This document shows, one piece after another, positions 11,015 through 22,506 of a DNA stretch of 64,000 bases. How positions within the stretch are numbered: the stretch's first letter is position 1; each line of letters starts with the position of its first letter. The DNA is from Rhypophila decipiens (lineage: Eukaryota > Ascomycota > Sordariomycetes > Sordariales > Naviculisporaceae). The notes beneath the pieces were generated by a model. It worked only from the letters and a program-made list of their open reading frames with translations. It had not been told where the DNA came from and searched no databases. Made by a program: the position numbers and the translations under genes. The stretch lies in the NCBI GenBank assembly GCA_033297075.1, contig MU858076.1, positions 63,720 through 127,719 on the forward strand. Reading direction: 5' to 3'.

Positions 11015-12472
11015 TTGGACTGATTCAACCCCGGTACCCGCCGTATGTGTGCGCGGTGGTGTTGAATGGTGTTGCGATGATGTGAATAACTTCAATTGGG
11101 GACAACCGCCCACCAGCAACCTTCAATGCGCGTTTCAGTTGATGTTGAAAATTGCTGGCCAAAGCGCGGCAAAGATTAGCTAATCAGGGTCTTGGCACCC
11201 GGTTTTCGTCCCAACTCCCCGGCAGGCAGTGGAATTCTTGCGCCTTCTTCCCAGACGGGATCTCATGCAAGCTCTTAAACCATCGCCCCCGTGCCTCTCA
11301 GCTCGGGCCAACGCCAATCATTAGCCCATGAAATGCAGCCAATCAAACTCGCGGCGCAATGCCTCTTGACCAGGGTCAACCTGCCGTCTCTCGGCTTCCC
11401 CCGCCAGGATTTGGTTCACCAGCTCGCCTAGCCCCCCGAATTTCCATGACAACGGGAGCCCAGGATGCGCCGTAAGAAGGGCCCATCGAGGTGTCTGGGG
11501 GATCGAATGCAACTTGGACGAGATTTGGGTCTTGTCTTCATCACAATCGCATTTGCTGCGCGGGAGCCTCTTTCCTTCATCTCTCCTTGCTGCAGGGACG
11601 AAAACCCAGGTTGGCATTGTGGTTGTCAATGCATTTGATCGCGATCTGCCAGTCTTTGTCCATTGTGCATTCTCAATAATCGATTTTCATCCCGTTTGTA
11701 CTATATTGTTCCCCCTTTCTTTTCTATTCACTTCTCAATGCGATCTGGTGGATCCTGGCCAGAGAGGAAAACAGCCTCGAAAGTTTTAATTGTCGGGAAG
11801 TGGAGCGATATGACGACAATCTGTGTCTGACCAGACAACCGACTCCCTTTTTCCCTGTCAACCCCTTCTTTCGATTGGATTGCTGTCCTCGCTGTCCTCC
11901 ACCACCGGGAAGAATCCGACTGTCTATCTCCCGCCTTTGCTCCCATCTTGGACTTCAACCGATCCGATTGATTGACAGGATTGACGACGCACAAGAGAAC
12001 CGCGGAACGTTCCCCCCTTTTTTTTTTCCATCTCACAGTTGGAGGCTCAGTTTCTGGTCACTCTGTGGCTATTATTACCAAGTGCCGTCTCACCACACTT
12101 TTGCTCACGACAAGAAGCAACAGCAACGCACAACATCAGCCGCTGCTCACGTTTGGCCCCATTTTCCTGGTCGCAACGACAGCGGCATCGATCTGCTTAG
12201 GCCCCCGTGGTCGCATCAAGGAGGCCACCTCTGTGCCAAACCTCCGTCCGTTCCTTTACTCCGCGACCTAGCTCGTACGCTGCGCCGTCACTCCTTTTTA
12301 GCTTTTCATTCTCGCATTTGGCACTCTCTTCTCCATCCCCGGCCCATCCTGGCCTCATAGACTTGATCGCTCTCATTTGCAGTCTTCATACCCAGTCGCC
12401 CTCGAAGTTTATTGGGACTACTTCATACAACCGCGACATCTAATCATCATTCCATACTCGGTAAAATTCGCC
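11015..12472. other. Divergent promoter and leader, uL14m / SET9
   Basis: About 1.46 kb between divergent genes. The SET9-proximal half is pyrimidine-rich (for example the T run around 12019-12030), typical of a fungal promoter and long 5' leader. Short frames on both strands overlap and look non-coding. No RNA gene seen. Confidence 0.55.
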
Positions 12473-14659
12473 ATGCCTCGACCGAATGTGCAGGCGGGCA
12501 AAAAGCAGCCATTGACTTTGGCACAACTCTCATCTTATGACGATATTCTCACAGATGCGCTTATCGACCATGTGAGCCAACCCACTCATTCCGGCACTCA
12601 ACAGTCGGCTTACTGACACATTTCACAGGTCTTTTACTGGACAGTCGTTCCGAAAAATCGCAACTTATATCGCCCCTCCCGTGCAGTGACGGAGGAGGAA
12701 ATTGCAAAGATTATCCAGGCACATCTTGCAGTGGATCCCGACCTTGCCATCGCAGAGGAGAAGCTCCTCGCCACGACTGGATTCAAACGGTACATCAATT
12801 CTCTCAAGACGCCCAAGGAAAAGGACGACTTCAAGGCCCATCTCCGGAGATATATGTCCATTTATCTCCCCGACTGCCCTTTTGAGGTGAATGCGACGAA
12901 TCGTTACACCATTGTGTCCCGCGAGGCAAGCATCACGGCCCGGAAATTCATCAAGCGCAATGAGACCATCAAGTACCTCTCTGGAATCCAGGTCGTCATT
13001 ACCCCGGAAGAGGAGGCCGAAATGTCGCTCCGCAAGAAGGATTTTAGCCTGGTGGTGAGCAGCAGAAGCAAGTCCACTAGCTTGTTTATGGGCCCCGCTC
13101 GACTTTGCAATCACGACTGCGACGCGAATGCTCGACTCATTACTAGAGGTCAAGCAGGGATTGAAATTATTGCTTGCCGTGATATTGAGGTCGGTGAGGA
13201 GATCACGGTAACGTACGGCGACAGCTACTTTGGAGAAGACAACTGCGAGTGTCTCTGCCAGACATGCGAAGATAACCTGGTGAACGGGTGGAAACCTGAA
13301 GACGGAACTGTTTCGGTGAAACCGAGTATCGAGGACGATGCAGCCGCGTCACCTGGCTACTCCCTGAGACGGCGCAGACGAGACGACAGCGCTACTGGTG
13401 CTCATTCACGAACGCCATCAGTTACCCCAGACATCCGACCTCGCATCATGCGAAAACACAAGAGCCAGCAAATGCTTGGCAGGGCCTCGACAACTGAAAC
13501 TACCGCATTGGGGAAATTCGACGGACCCAGGAAGTCTGGTAATCGTGGTCGCCCAGTAAAGCGCAAGGCGGCGGTCCTTGACACTCCTCCAGTTACTCCC
13601 TTGAAGAAGCAAAGGACCACGCACTATGAAGTAGCCCCAATCCCGATGGACGCAACAGTTTCAAGAGACAGTTCAGCCTTCGAAACCAGTCAGAGTCCAG
13701 CATCACTTGACACTGGACTCGGCGATTTGACCGATGCGACGTCCCCAGGCATCAACAGCCCAGCCGAGCTCATCCTCTCGCCTGATCCTACTCCGGTCAA
13801 GCAGCCGACTGAGGTTCTTAAGCGGGAAGACAGCACCAGTGAGATGGACATGCACCAAGTGCCGGAGCTTGGGTTATCCGCAGTGGCGGGCTCCCCGGTC
13901 TCCCCGTTGATGCTTCCCACCATCGAAGCTCCAAGCCCTGGCATTGTCGCCGATGCTGTCGCGAACGTGCTGGCTGCTCCTAGCGTTCGCCTGCCGTCTA
14001 TCGCGGCACTGGAGGCTGCTGGTACAGCCCAAGATTACTCAACCAGCATGGCAGAGGTTGTGCGTCCAGCTGGGCCCGGTGTGGTTGGTGAGGAGGATGA
14101 GCCAACTCCCAAGGCTAAAGGCAACCAGGAGCAGAGAGAAGCATCTCCTACCCCCCAACGGAAATACCGGGAGCCTGGTGACTACACGCTCACGCCGCTC
14201 CTCCTCTCCGAGCCAGAAATGGCATGGATTGTCTGCACCAACTGCCAGACGGCGTTTGTTCAAGAAAATGCGTACGTGACGCGCAGCAACTGCCCCCGGT
14301 GTGAGCGCCATTCAAAGATCTACGGATATGTGTGGCCAAAGACCGAGCCCGAGGGCAAGCACGACAAGGAGGAGCGGGTCCTGGATCACCGGGAAATCAA
14401 CCGTTTCCTCCACCCCGAGGAAGAGGCCAAGATCCGGGGCAGGAAGTTATGGAAGGACAAGTTTCCCACCGCCAAAGGGAAACGGCCAGCAAAGAACGAG
14501 AACGATGAGGACGCTGAGTACGAGGGTGTGCCACGTGGAAGAGCGAGGGCCCGGAATGGGTCAGTTGTTGGCTCCGGTTCTCGGGATGATGATTCCGTCA
14601 GTGGAGTAAGACGCAGTGGTAGGGCCCGGAGAGTCAGTTCTAGAATCGGCAGGGACTAA
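12473..14659 (+). CDS. SET9: Histone H4-K20 methyltransferase Set9 (Suv4-20 type)
   Basis: Exons 12473-12571 and 12629-14659 (intron GTGAGC...CACAG, phase 0) give 709 residues. The enzyme methylates histone H4 lysine 20. In fission yeast Set9 supports the DNA-damage checkpoint. The N-terminal region (about 1-125, helical, with LSSYDDILTDALIDH and VFYWTVVPKNR) is the conserved Suv4-20 N-domain. The SET domain follows, with ARLCNHDCDANARL (N194, H195) forming the cofactor site, VTYGDSYFG near 228-236 and a cysteine cluster CECLCQTCE as post-SET zinc site. A long Ser/Pro-rich, charged middle follows. Near residues 567-593 a second cysteine module (CTNC ... CPRC) precedes a basic tail with RRSGRARR. 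The architecture and length match Set9 of other Sordariomycetes. The ATG lies in a CGCCATGCC context. Confidence 0.93.
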
Positions 14660-15683
14660 TTGAACGGGGGTTGGGGGGGAGAACCAACATTTAAAACCAT
14701 GCATGGCACTCATCAGGATCAAACATATCAACTAAAATTCACAACAACAAGGAGTTTTGGGTTTCGCTGGCCGTGCGCTTGCGTCTCTGAAGGAGAGAAC
14801 CGGTTTACTTTCAACTTTCGAGGGACACTCTCAATCATCATCGACAGCGTTGCCATTTTGAGCTGAGAAGAGCGGAGAGCCTGCGATTGTACATTATGTG
14901 ATTCTTAATTTGCTTGACTCATTCCTCGGTCCAGAGCAGCGCTGAGAGGCAAGAGCCTGTACATCGGGTATTCATGGCGCATCCGCGGCGTATTTGGGTT
15001 TTAAGTTTTGCTTTGTTTTTGGGGGACGGCAGGCGATGGAGTGCCCAGCGCAACTCTCGCTCGACTTTGGCAGGAGGACTCAAGCTCCACCACATCTTGT
15101 GTGAGAGCCAGACCATATCCTCCTTTAATATCTTGATAGCATGTAGTTTAGTTAGCGATATCCTTCTTCTGCATTATCTGCAATATACGGATTCTTCCTT
15201 TTTGGACACTTTTGAACTTGGCTTTTGTGTCCGTCTGCCTGTTGTTTGCACCTGCTGAATAAGCAGGTGCTCGATGCTCAATTTGTTCCAGACCAACACA
15301 AGGAGCTGAGGTCAACATTTACACACTAACCGCATTCGGCCTTAGCTCCATCTCACCACCCCTGCCACTTTGAATCCCCACTCCTACATTTCCATCGCAT
15401 CAGGAAGCTTTCTGTTTTGCGACAACGATAACATCCATTGTCCAATCCAACCAAATTTCCCCACCACAGCTGGGCCATTTCGCAACGGCTTTTTATCCGT
15501 TCAATTGACTTTGGTATCTGTTTTGCGCCCGCGCAAAAGATGCGCCCGCGCATCTTTACTCTCTTTCGTCCTTTCTTTTATCCGTACGAGCTTCGCAGTC
15601 GCGTGTCGGTCACATATTTTCCAATTCATCAGCTCTGCTACCATTTTCAAGCATCCTAGTCGCAACCAATATCCTTCGTCACC
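14660..15683. other. Intergenic region SET9 - BTB gene
   Basis: This holds the 3' flank of SET9 and the promoter/leader of the BTB gene. No gene found. A plus-strand frame at 15370-15903 runs into the BTB exon in another frame and is discounted. A short perfect hairpin at 15248-15270 is listed separately. Confidence 0.55.
15248..15270. repeat. Short perfect hairpin
   Basis: GCACCTGCT at 15248-15256 and its exact reverse complement AGCAGGTGC at 15262-15270 are separated by GAATA. The nine-base arms resemble the recurring ACCTGCT core seen elsewhere in the window. It lies about 1.3 kb... of DNA length scale from neither coding end in particular: roughly 590 bases past SET9 and 410 bases before the BTB start. 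Whether it acts as an RNA hairpin or is chance is unknown. Confidence 0.4.
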
Positions 15684-16688
15684 ATGTCTGAAAGATTCCA
15701 CGAAGAGATCCTCGAGGATAACACCGCCAATCCGGGCGCCGATGTCGAGATGGCAGAGGGCGGTGGTGCTGGCGAGGAAGACGCTGCTGCTGCTGCCGCC
15801 AATGGTTCCGAGCTCCCCTTCGCCGAGGGCGGCCCCGAGGAGCCTGCCCCTCCTCGCACCACTTTCGTTCAATATCTCGGGAGCCCAATCGTCACCCTGT
15901 TGATTGGATCAGGCGATTCTGAGACCATTCTTACCGCCCATCAGGGTCTTCTTACCCAGAGCACCTTCTTCGCCGAAGCATGCGCCGAGTTTGCTGACGA
16001 TGGCGCAGTAAGTTAAACATGCGCTACTCTCCCTTTCTCTCTTCAAGATGGTGACTAACCAGTGCGCACATCAATACAGCCCCGCCAGATTGAACTGCCC
16101 AGCGAGGACGTCGATGCAGTTGGCTGCTTCCTCGAGTTCCTTTACACAGGCGACTACTTCCCCAAGAAGGTCCCCGGGCAGAGGTCGCTCGAGAAGGATC
16201 CTTCGGTCCCCGATGTCGACATGACGGGCGAGCAGCTGCTCAAGCACGCCAAGGTGTATACGCTCGCCGATAAGTTCGGCCTTGAACACCTCAAGAACTT
16301 GGCTTCGAGCAAGATTCACTGCGTCAACTCGACGGCCAAGGGCGAGATCGCCTACGCGCGCTACATCTACGAGTTCACCTCCAAGGACGACACCTCCATC
16401 CGCGCCCCTGTCGCCAACTTCTGGGCCACCCGCAGCCACACCCTCCGCTCCGAAGCCGAGGACGAGTTCCGCAGCTTGTGCTTGGAGTTCCCCCAGTTCG
16501 GTTATGACGTGCTCAGTATGCTTCTAGCTCCACACCTTCTAACTTTGGGCGCATTACTAACGATTGATCTTTTTTTCACAGCCCGCGTCCTCGACGAGAA
16601 GCTCAAGCGCGAGCGCAACGAGAAGCTCCATCCTGGCCCCAGCAGTGCCCGAAAGAGGCCAAGGCACAGCAGCGCGACCAATGCTTAG
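15684..16688 (+). CDS. BTB/POZ domain protein
   Basis: Exons 15684-16007, 16080-16515 and 16582-16688 give 288 residues to the first stop. Introns are GTAAGT...ACAG (phase 0) and GTATGC...CACAG (phase 1). An acidic, alanine-rich N-terminus precedes a BTB/POZ fold: YLGSPIVTLLIGSGDSE, HQGLLTQSTFFAEAC, the intron-spanning LPSEDVDAVGCFLEFLYTGDY, then a BACK-like helical stretch (AKVYTLADKFGLEHLKNLA). Fungal BTB proteins of this size often serve as dimerising or Cullin-3 adaptor modules, but nothing here shows the partner. The C-terminus is basic (KRPRHSS). The same frame stays open for 72 codons after the TAG stop at 16686-16688, with protein-like composition, so the annotated end may not be the functional end. 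Confidence 0.88.
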
Positions 16689-16907
16689 GGTCCTCACTCG
16701 CGAGCATCGCCTGCCCAGAATCCTTCTCAGCGAGCTCCGCCTGCCCAGAGTTACCCTTTTCAGCGAGCTTCGCCTGCCCAGAACTCATATCTGTCGCCTG
16801 ATCCATTATACCCGTATGGCCCACCACCAGGTCAGGCAGTCAACCCCCAGCACTATCGCCCTTGCGAGTCGATGATGACCTATATGCCCGTGCCATGGGC
16901 CGGTTAG
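16689..16907 (+). other. In-frame Pro/Gln-rich continuation after BTB stop
   Basis: Immediately after the TAG at 16686-16688 the BTB frame continues for 72 sense codons to a TAG at 16905-16907. The translation is rich in Pro, Gln, Ser, Ala and Tyr. It contains three spaced copies of a short unit, R-A-(S/P)-P-A-Q, twice preceded by Q (the copies of QRAPPAQ / QRASPAQ), then a Tyr/Pro stretch (PDPLYPYGPPPGQ). The repeat is also plain at DNA level (CGCCTGCCCAGA three times, about 16706-16776). Such an ordered tail directly in frame is unlikely for a 3' UTR. It could be reached by stop-codon readthrough, by A-to-I editing of UAG to UGG, by an unseen splice form, or it may be a tail lost through a recent CAG-to-TAG change. 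Confidence 0.6.
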
Positions 16908-18479
16908 ATATGGCTCGCCATGGGCGCGTTCATTCTCATCTTTTGGTCCCAAGACAACAATACTGGGTTGAGAGGGGTAACATAATGGTTGGAAAGGGGG
17001 ACCGAGGGGGGAAAATGCGATTAAAATTGGTAAAAAAGGAATTTGGTTTTCACCATACCCCAATTCGCTGCGTTTTTGTTTTCTTTTAATCTATTTATCC
17101 GGTCTTTGGTGGTGTAAATGTAAGAATATTTGGGACGGTATACTTTCTCCAGAAAGTTCACTCGGTGGTTTGGGATGGAATGGATATCCCTTGTCATCCA
17201 TTACGGATTAGCCTTTTTTCCTTGTTTCTATATTTTGGTATTATTATTTACTTGATTTATTCTTTGGGTCTGTACTGCGGAGATGAATTGAATCGGCCAT
17301 AACGTTATATGTTCCACATATGGGATATCCTTAATGGCAAATGTGATGAGCTTGAAGTGATGGATTGAGTTATGGGTACTAGCTGGCTGGTTGAAAGTGA
17401 GTGCATCGCTGCTTATTTGACTGGCGTCTTTGGAGTTTGGGCATTGTCTTTGTTCCTCCTGCTCGGGATTCTAGATGGTAAAGTAGGATATCCAAGGGGC
17501 TGGGTCGGCTGGCTGTCTATAATACTACTCAATGTCATGACTCGTTTCCTCTGGTAGCTCCTCTATCCTAAAAAGTATCATGACAAATGAAAAGAAAGCA
17601 TTGTCGCATCCCATGTAGAGATAGGGCTCGAAAGCTAAGAAACCTCTGCTCTGTCCAATAGCTACGGATAGATGCTCAATGAATGTTGATAATCGAAAGG
17701 GTTTTGATAAACACTAAACAGGCACTCCTCCTCTCATATACAGGCACCAGTCGTCTCATAGGTACGCAGCTACTAACTACTCTTCTACGGGTTAGGGTTA
17801 TACGTGACGAAATTAGCAGAATGGCTTCTTGGCCGTGTCTTCTTGAACAAGAATGCATGTTGTAACTAGCTGGGAAAGAATCGTCCCCCCACAACCAATC
17901 AGGGGGTCTTGGAATTACCCGCCCCTGGACTTGAGTTAGTACCACCCTGAGCTCTAATCACTCCCTTCTGCCGAAACAGCTTCGGGGATCTAGGGAAGAC
18001 TTACTAGCCTTGTAAGGAGGCAACCGGCTCAGCTCGGCTCGATCAAAGGTAGTATTTCTGCAGGGCGTGGTCGAGCGGTGCTGTTCGTCTGAGGGGACCA
18101 ATTTTTTGGACGGAAGACGGCTGGACCACCGGCCTTAGTAAGTACCCACTGATTGGTTTTGTTGAATGGAGAGTTAGAAACTGGGGCCAGGATTCGTCTG
18201 CAGGGGTAGGTTTTGATCCGATTGTGGCCCTGTGCCCTGCGGCTGGTCAACAATGCGTGGGCGGAAGAGCAGACTGAAGGCTGGGAGAAAGGATAACAAA
18301 CCTGGGGTGGAAAGTCCTGTCGAATAGGAGGCTTAACGTGTGTGAGAAAGCTTACACAAGCTCAGCGGTTGAGGTTTAGTAAGTTTGGGCCAAGTGTTGG
18401 TTACTTGACCATCTGATCCAGTTGTCGAGTGAATCTCGAAAAGCCGAGTTCGAAACTTGACCTACAGACAGTGCTGGTC
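16908..18479. other. Intergenic region BTB gene - HET relic
   Basis: I find no gene. The sequence is fairly AT-rich around 17080-17350 and carries scattered short open frames of no recognisable family. No tRNA-like A/B-box pair was found. Confidence 0.5.
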
Positions 18480-20463
18480 CTATCCAAGTACAATTTCCTT
18501 CCACTGCGGACCAGGCTGGAAGCTGTGGTGGATGGCTTCTTTTTCTATCACACCGATCCCGCGGCGTTCGGCTCGCCCTCCTTCCCACTCAATAAGCATC
18601 ACTTTGTAATAATTCCAATATCCACGGGGAAAATAAACTTCAGGCCACCCGTCTGCCTCTGACAGTAACACCAGCTCAAAGGGGTCGTTTGATTCGAAGA
18701 ACGTGGTCCCCTCGAACCCATCAAGGATCACGCGGCCGTTCACGGCGCCATCTCTCCCTATCAGGTCCGCTTGAGGTTTGAAGACGTCCCGGTCGCCGAA
18801 CCTCAGATAGACGACCATGGTGTAAAATTGAAGGATGGGATACGAGGGTAGTGGGCGGTTGAGAGACGGCGCCTCTTCTGCCGGCACTGTTCGTGTTGTG
18901 TCGATGGCGAGTGGTTGGGGACAACGAAACTGGGATCTTCTTCGGTAGCCCTCAAGCTTTTTGTCCAAGGTATTGAAGGACGGATTTGCTTCAGGATCCC
19001 AGACCAAGCTCAGAACTCCGCTAGGGGTTCGAGTGTACCAGATGATCCATGTTTGATCCCGGAGCCAGTGGTTCGCTATGTGGCCCGAGACGTTGGGAAC
19101 GATCCCTACCCTGCCGATCCAACCTGCCCATGAATAGCTTGGAAGCCCCTGGCGACGTCGAAGGTTGCTGCCAAATAACATGATGAAATAGTCGAACGCC
19201 CCGGTTGCATGCCCTCTAGCATCCCGGGCCGGTATCCAAATCTGACTGAAAATCGTCTCATGATACCTGCCATAGCTCGGAGCGCATCTGATTGATTAGT
19301 GAGGGTACGTTGTGTGTAATGTTCTAGCACAGCCCTATATTCAAAAACAGGACCGAAATCATGATTGGTGCTATCCCAGAGCCGAGAAGTATGAAGCATC
19401 CGCAATTTTGGGTCGGCAACATCACGGCAGGACTCCAAGCACTCGCAATGGCGGCAACGAAAGGTCACCTCGTCCTCAAAGAAGTATAGTTTGCGGCGTG
19501 ATAGGAAGTGTTCTTGGAATCTGAAAGACTTGGTTCAGCAGAGATAACTAGCGGTGTTCAAGGGCGAGTGCAGAACTCACGTTATGCGATGACGGCAAGC
19601 CATGAATATTCGAAGATCTGGTCCATAACCTGGACACCCCGTTTGAGATCCTCTGGGTCATTCTGCACCAAACATATGGAGTCCACCCAAAGATAACGAA
19701 TTCCAAGTCCCCGGACGAGGGTAATAGCGTCGTGGATAGTTTTCGGTAGCAGATGATCAACCTTCTGAAGTGCGCCGGGCAACATCAGGTTGAGACGATT
19801 GGCCTTCGTTAGTCTAAAGTTTGCAATTGAGCCCCAGACATAGCTCAGCACAATGTACTCAGCAGGCTCGCGAGTTTCGACAAGACAGCCCTGTACAACA
19901 TCGATCAAACGGAGCACCTCCAAGCCCGGGAAAACGCGGGAGAAAGGCTCTGAATCCGGCTGGAGGAGGCAGTCGTGCTTCGCCGTGCAGCTATCGACCC
20001 ATCTCAACTCCCTTCCGACGTCAAGCTCTGGGGGCAGTTTGGGAAGCAAGCAGGAGGATCTGCCAAATTACTTTTCCTTTCCTTTTGACGGGATCCCATA
20101 TAGTGCATCACCAAACGCTAGGAAACCTCTGCCAACCCAGGGAGCTCCCGCGAGTACCGTAAACGCCGGACGTAGCCCGGGAACCTGAATGCGGAAAGTG
20201 CTGGCCCATGTGAGGGTGACACTCGTATCTTCATCTTCGAATCTGTACAAAACATCGCCATTTTTGGACCGAATGAGAGCTTTACTAACGAAACAACAGA
20301 GCGGGCAATCGCTGCTATGGATCCTTGATGGAGAGCCCAGGGAAAAATGTGTGTCGAAACACTTTTCATCATTGTAACACTTCTCTGAGGGTATCTCGAG
20401 GCAATGAGCACACAAAGGGTTTGGAGTCGTCATTCTGTCCGGTTGTTCTTCGGTGATTGTCAA
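18480..20463 (-). pseudogene. Decayed HET-domain (heterokaryon incompatibility) gene
   Basis: On the minus strand the segments of a HET-domain protein appear in the correct order. A start near 20463 or 20433 is followed by a CAHCLEIP ... CPLCCFV cysteine region. Next come the HET core motifs YIVLSYVWG and TIHDAITLVRGLGIRYLWVD, then LSRRKLYFF, RTLTNQSDALRAMAGI, and the C-terminal GLPSYSWAGW region ending at 18480. HET proteins trigger incompatibility reactions between genetically different fungal cells. The frame is broken. There is an in-frame TAA at 20068-20070 and another at 19582-19584 just after the WLAVIA motif. The usual stretch of roughly 80 residues between that point and the QEHFLSRR motif is missing, and a one-base frame change lies near 19205. 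No intron of plausible length removes the first stop. I infer a pseudogene. A sequencing problem cannot explain the internal loss. Confidence 0.72.
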
Positions 20464-22506
20464 AAGAACTCAGCCCATCATGGCTGTTGATCGTGCTCCC
20501 AAGCGGGGTTTGAGCTGAGACGTGGGACGACAGTCGTTCTTTCCCAATCAGAAACCTCCGAGCTACATCGGTGCAGCTGGTAACTGGCCCAGATTCCCAA
20601 CAGCCGCCCATAGCCGCAAGAACAGACGGATCAATCCGACGATCACCGTCCTCGATGGCCATACGCTGGGACTTTGTCACGTGAAAAGCAGCTTCTGTCA
20701 ACACTCTTATATCATTCTACAATAGATAATAAATGCAGATGCAGAGGGCACTTGGCCTGCAATTCACACGCCTTGAAGGTACTAACAACATACACGGAGC
20801 AAGTGAACTTCGTGGGTCAGAAATGGACTTCATGTTATTAGGCATTAACCGGGTCGAGAGGTCGAATATAACTACACTAATATATGCCTTGATAATATAG
20901 ATAATACGCATAGAATAAATCTCGCAAATACATAAAGAGGACGTAAAATACACATAAAGGAGAAGAAGCTAGCTTGTAAAGCCTATATTCTTGATCTTGA
21001 AGATGTGAGGCAGGTTTGTTACTCTTGTTAAGAATTCCCGATAGCTGCATTATGTTTTAATGCTATATATTCATATACGCGACCAACCATCGCATTGCGC
21101 ATTCATTGTTTCACAGAATCTTGTCGATTCTCCTGCATGTTCGATGTGGATTTTCATCGAGCTTTAGTTGGTCACATCGAACTTTACTTTTTTTTTGAGA
21201 TCCCGCAGGAAAGTCGTCACACGCATGATACACTTCTCAAGGGTAGGTGTTGAAATTTTATGCGTGTCTGTGTATCCAGTACTGCACTTTTCCTCGATAT
21301 TACCACGATGATGCTGGTCTAGGTATTTATACGTTTGTCCGCCTGTGCAACGAGAATTCTCGAGGCTTATTGCCCGTCCTTCTGTTCCACAAGACATAGA
21401 CCGGCCCACGCCTTGAGATATCTCAGCCATTGAGCATCACTGTTGCCATATTTAGGTAGTGATCAGCATGTTCTATTTCCATCTTTCTGTGTTACCCACG
21501 CTAACGGACTTCTTTCCGGGACACGTTATTGGCAGGTGTTGTGTGCTCGGGTCCTTGATGTTCTGTTTCTCGCCTGCACTTGCTACGTGGGTATGTGATT
21601 TGTCGCGTTTGATTTTGTCTTTCCGCTTATGTCATCTTTTGTCTCCTGAAAGCACCGTGAAGCGATTCTGGTTCTTCCTCCTGTTATTTTCTTGCCTTGT
21701 AGTAACACTAGAGAACATGAAAGCCAAGAAGGGCTGTGGTTTGTGACAGTCCCAATATCATCCATGCTGAACTTCCTTCCCAAGTACCGAGAACATCTAA
21801 TCTCTCATACTGAGGGTTGTATAAAATGCATCTGTACAAAAACTTGAATATGTACTTCTCTTTCCCCAAACCCTTGGTGTCAAGTCTCCCAAACCGATGA
21901 AGAAGTGTGATATCGTCTTTGAGGATTACAACCTGTATACCTGAGCCTTGCCAAGACCGGGCAGGCTAGCCCTCATTGGGCATATGGCCTGGTTCTGATG
22001 GTGGTGGAGGTGACTTTGATACGTAGAAATAAGGAACATGTGAACTTAGTGTACATCAAGATATATTGTAACCGATGAGGCTGGAATGCATGTGGGTAGT
22101 CGGGCTTCAAGTATGAGGTACATTACATATGCACGTTCACCCCCTGGCCTTCCTTGGCTATTTCGTTAGTGTGGCTTGCAAGCCGCCTCGTCATGACCTC
22201 GCTTTCCATACCACTGACACCAAGCCACCTTTGATGGAGGGAGAGCCGTTGACTGCATGTTTTCCATTGCACATGGACAAATATGTGCTCTGGGCTCAAT
22301 TTATTTTATCTTTTTCGTTCATGGCGCTGGCCCATTCGGCAAAATGATGACCTGACATGACTGTTGATCATCAGCAGTGTCAGTGACGATCCTTCTATGA
22401 AGACATGTAAAGCCGCAGATGTTGGTCTATGCTGTGGAACGATGGTGGAATAGGGGTCATGTCAACAAAGAATCCCCTGTTGTCTGGGTCGCCGAACAAC
22501 AGCCCA
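20464..22506. other. AT-rich gene-free stretch
   Basis: This lies between the HET relic and the velvet-like gene. It is notably AT-rich around 20710-21080 compared with neighbouring DNA. Open frames (for example 21459-21746) are short and uninformative. No mobile-element protein, RNA gene or direct repeat was recognised. Base composition suggests older accessory DNA, possibly altered by cytosine-to-thymine mutation, but I did not measure this. Confidence 0.5.

Noticed and set aside
15370..15903. 177-codon plus-strand frame overlapping the BTB first exon
   Set aside because: Out of frame with the clear BTB coding sequence; Ser/Arg-rich from pyrimidine-rich leader DNA.
20060..20120. Intron that might remove the TAA in the HET gene
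   Set aside because: Candidate donor-acceptor pairs give introns of only 12, 30 or about 52 bases. The longest needs a poor GTGATG donor and lacks a branch site.
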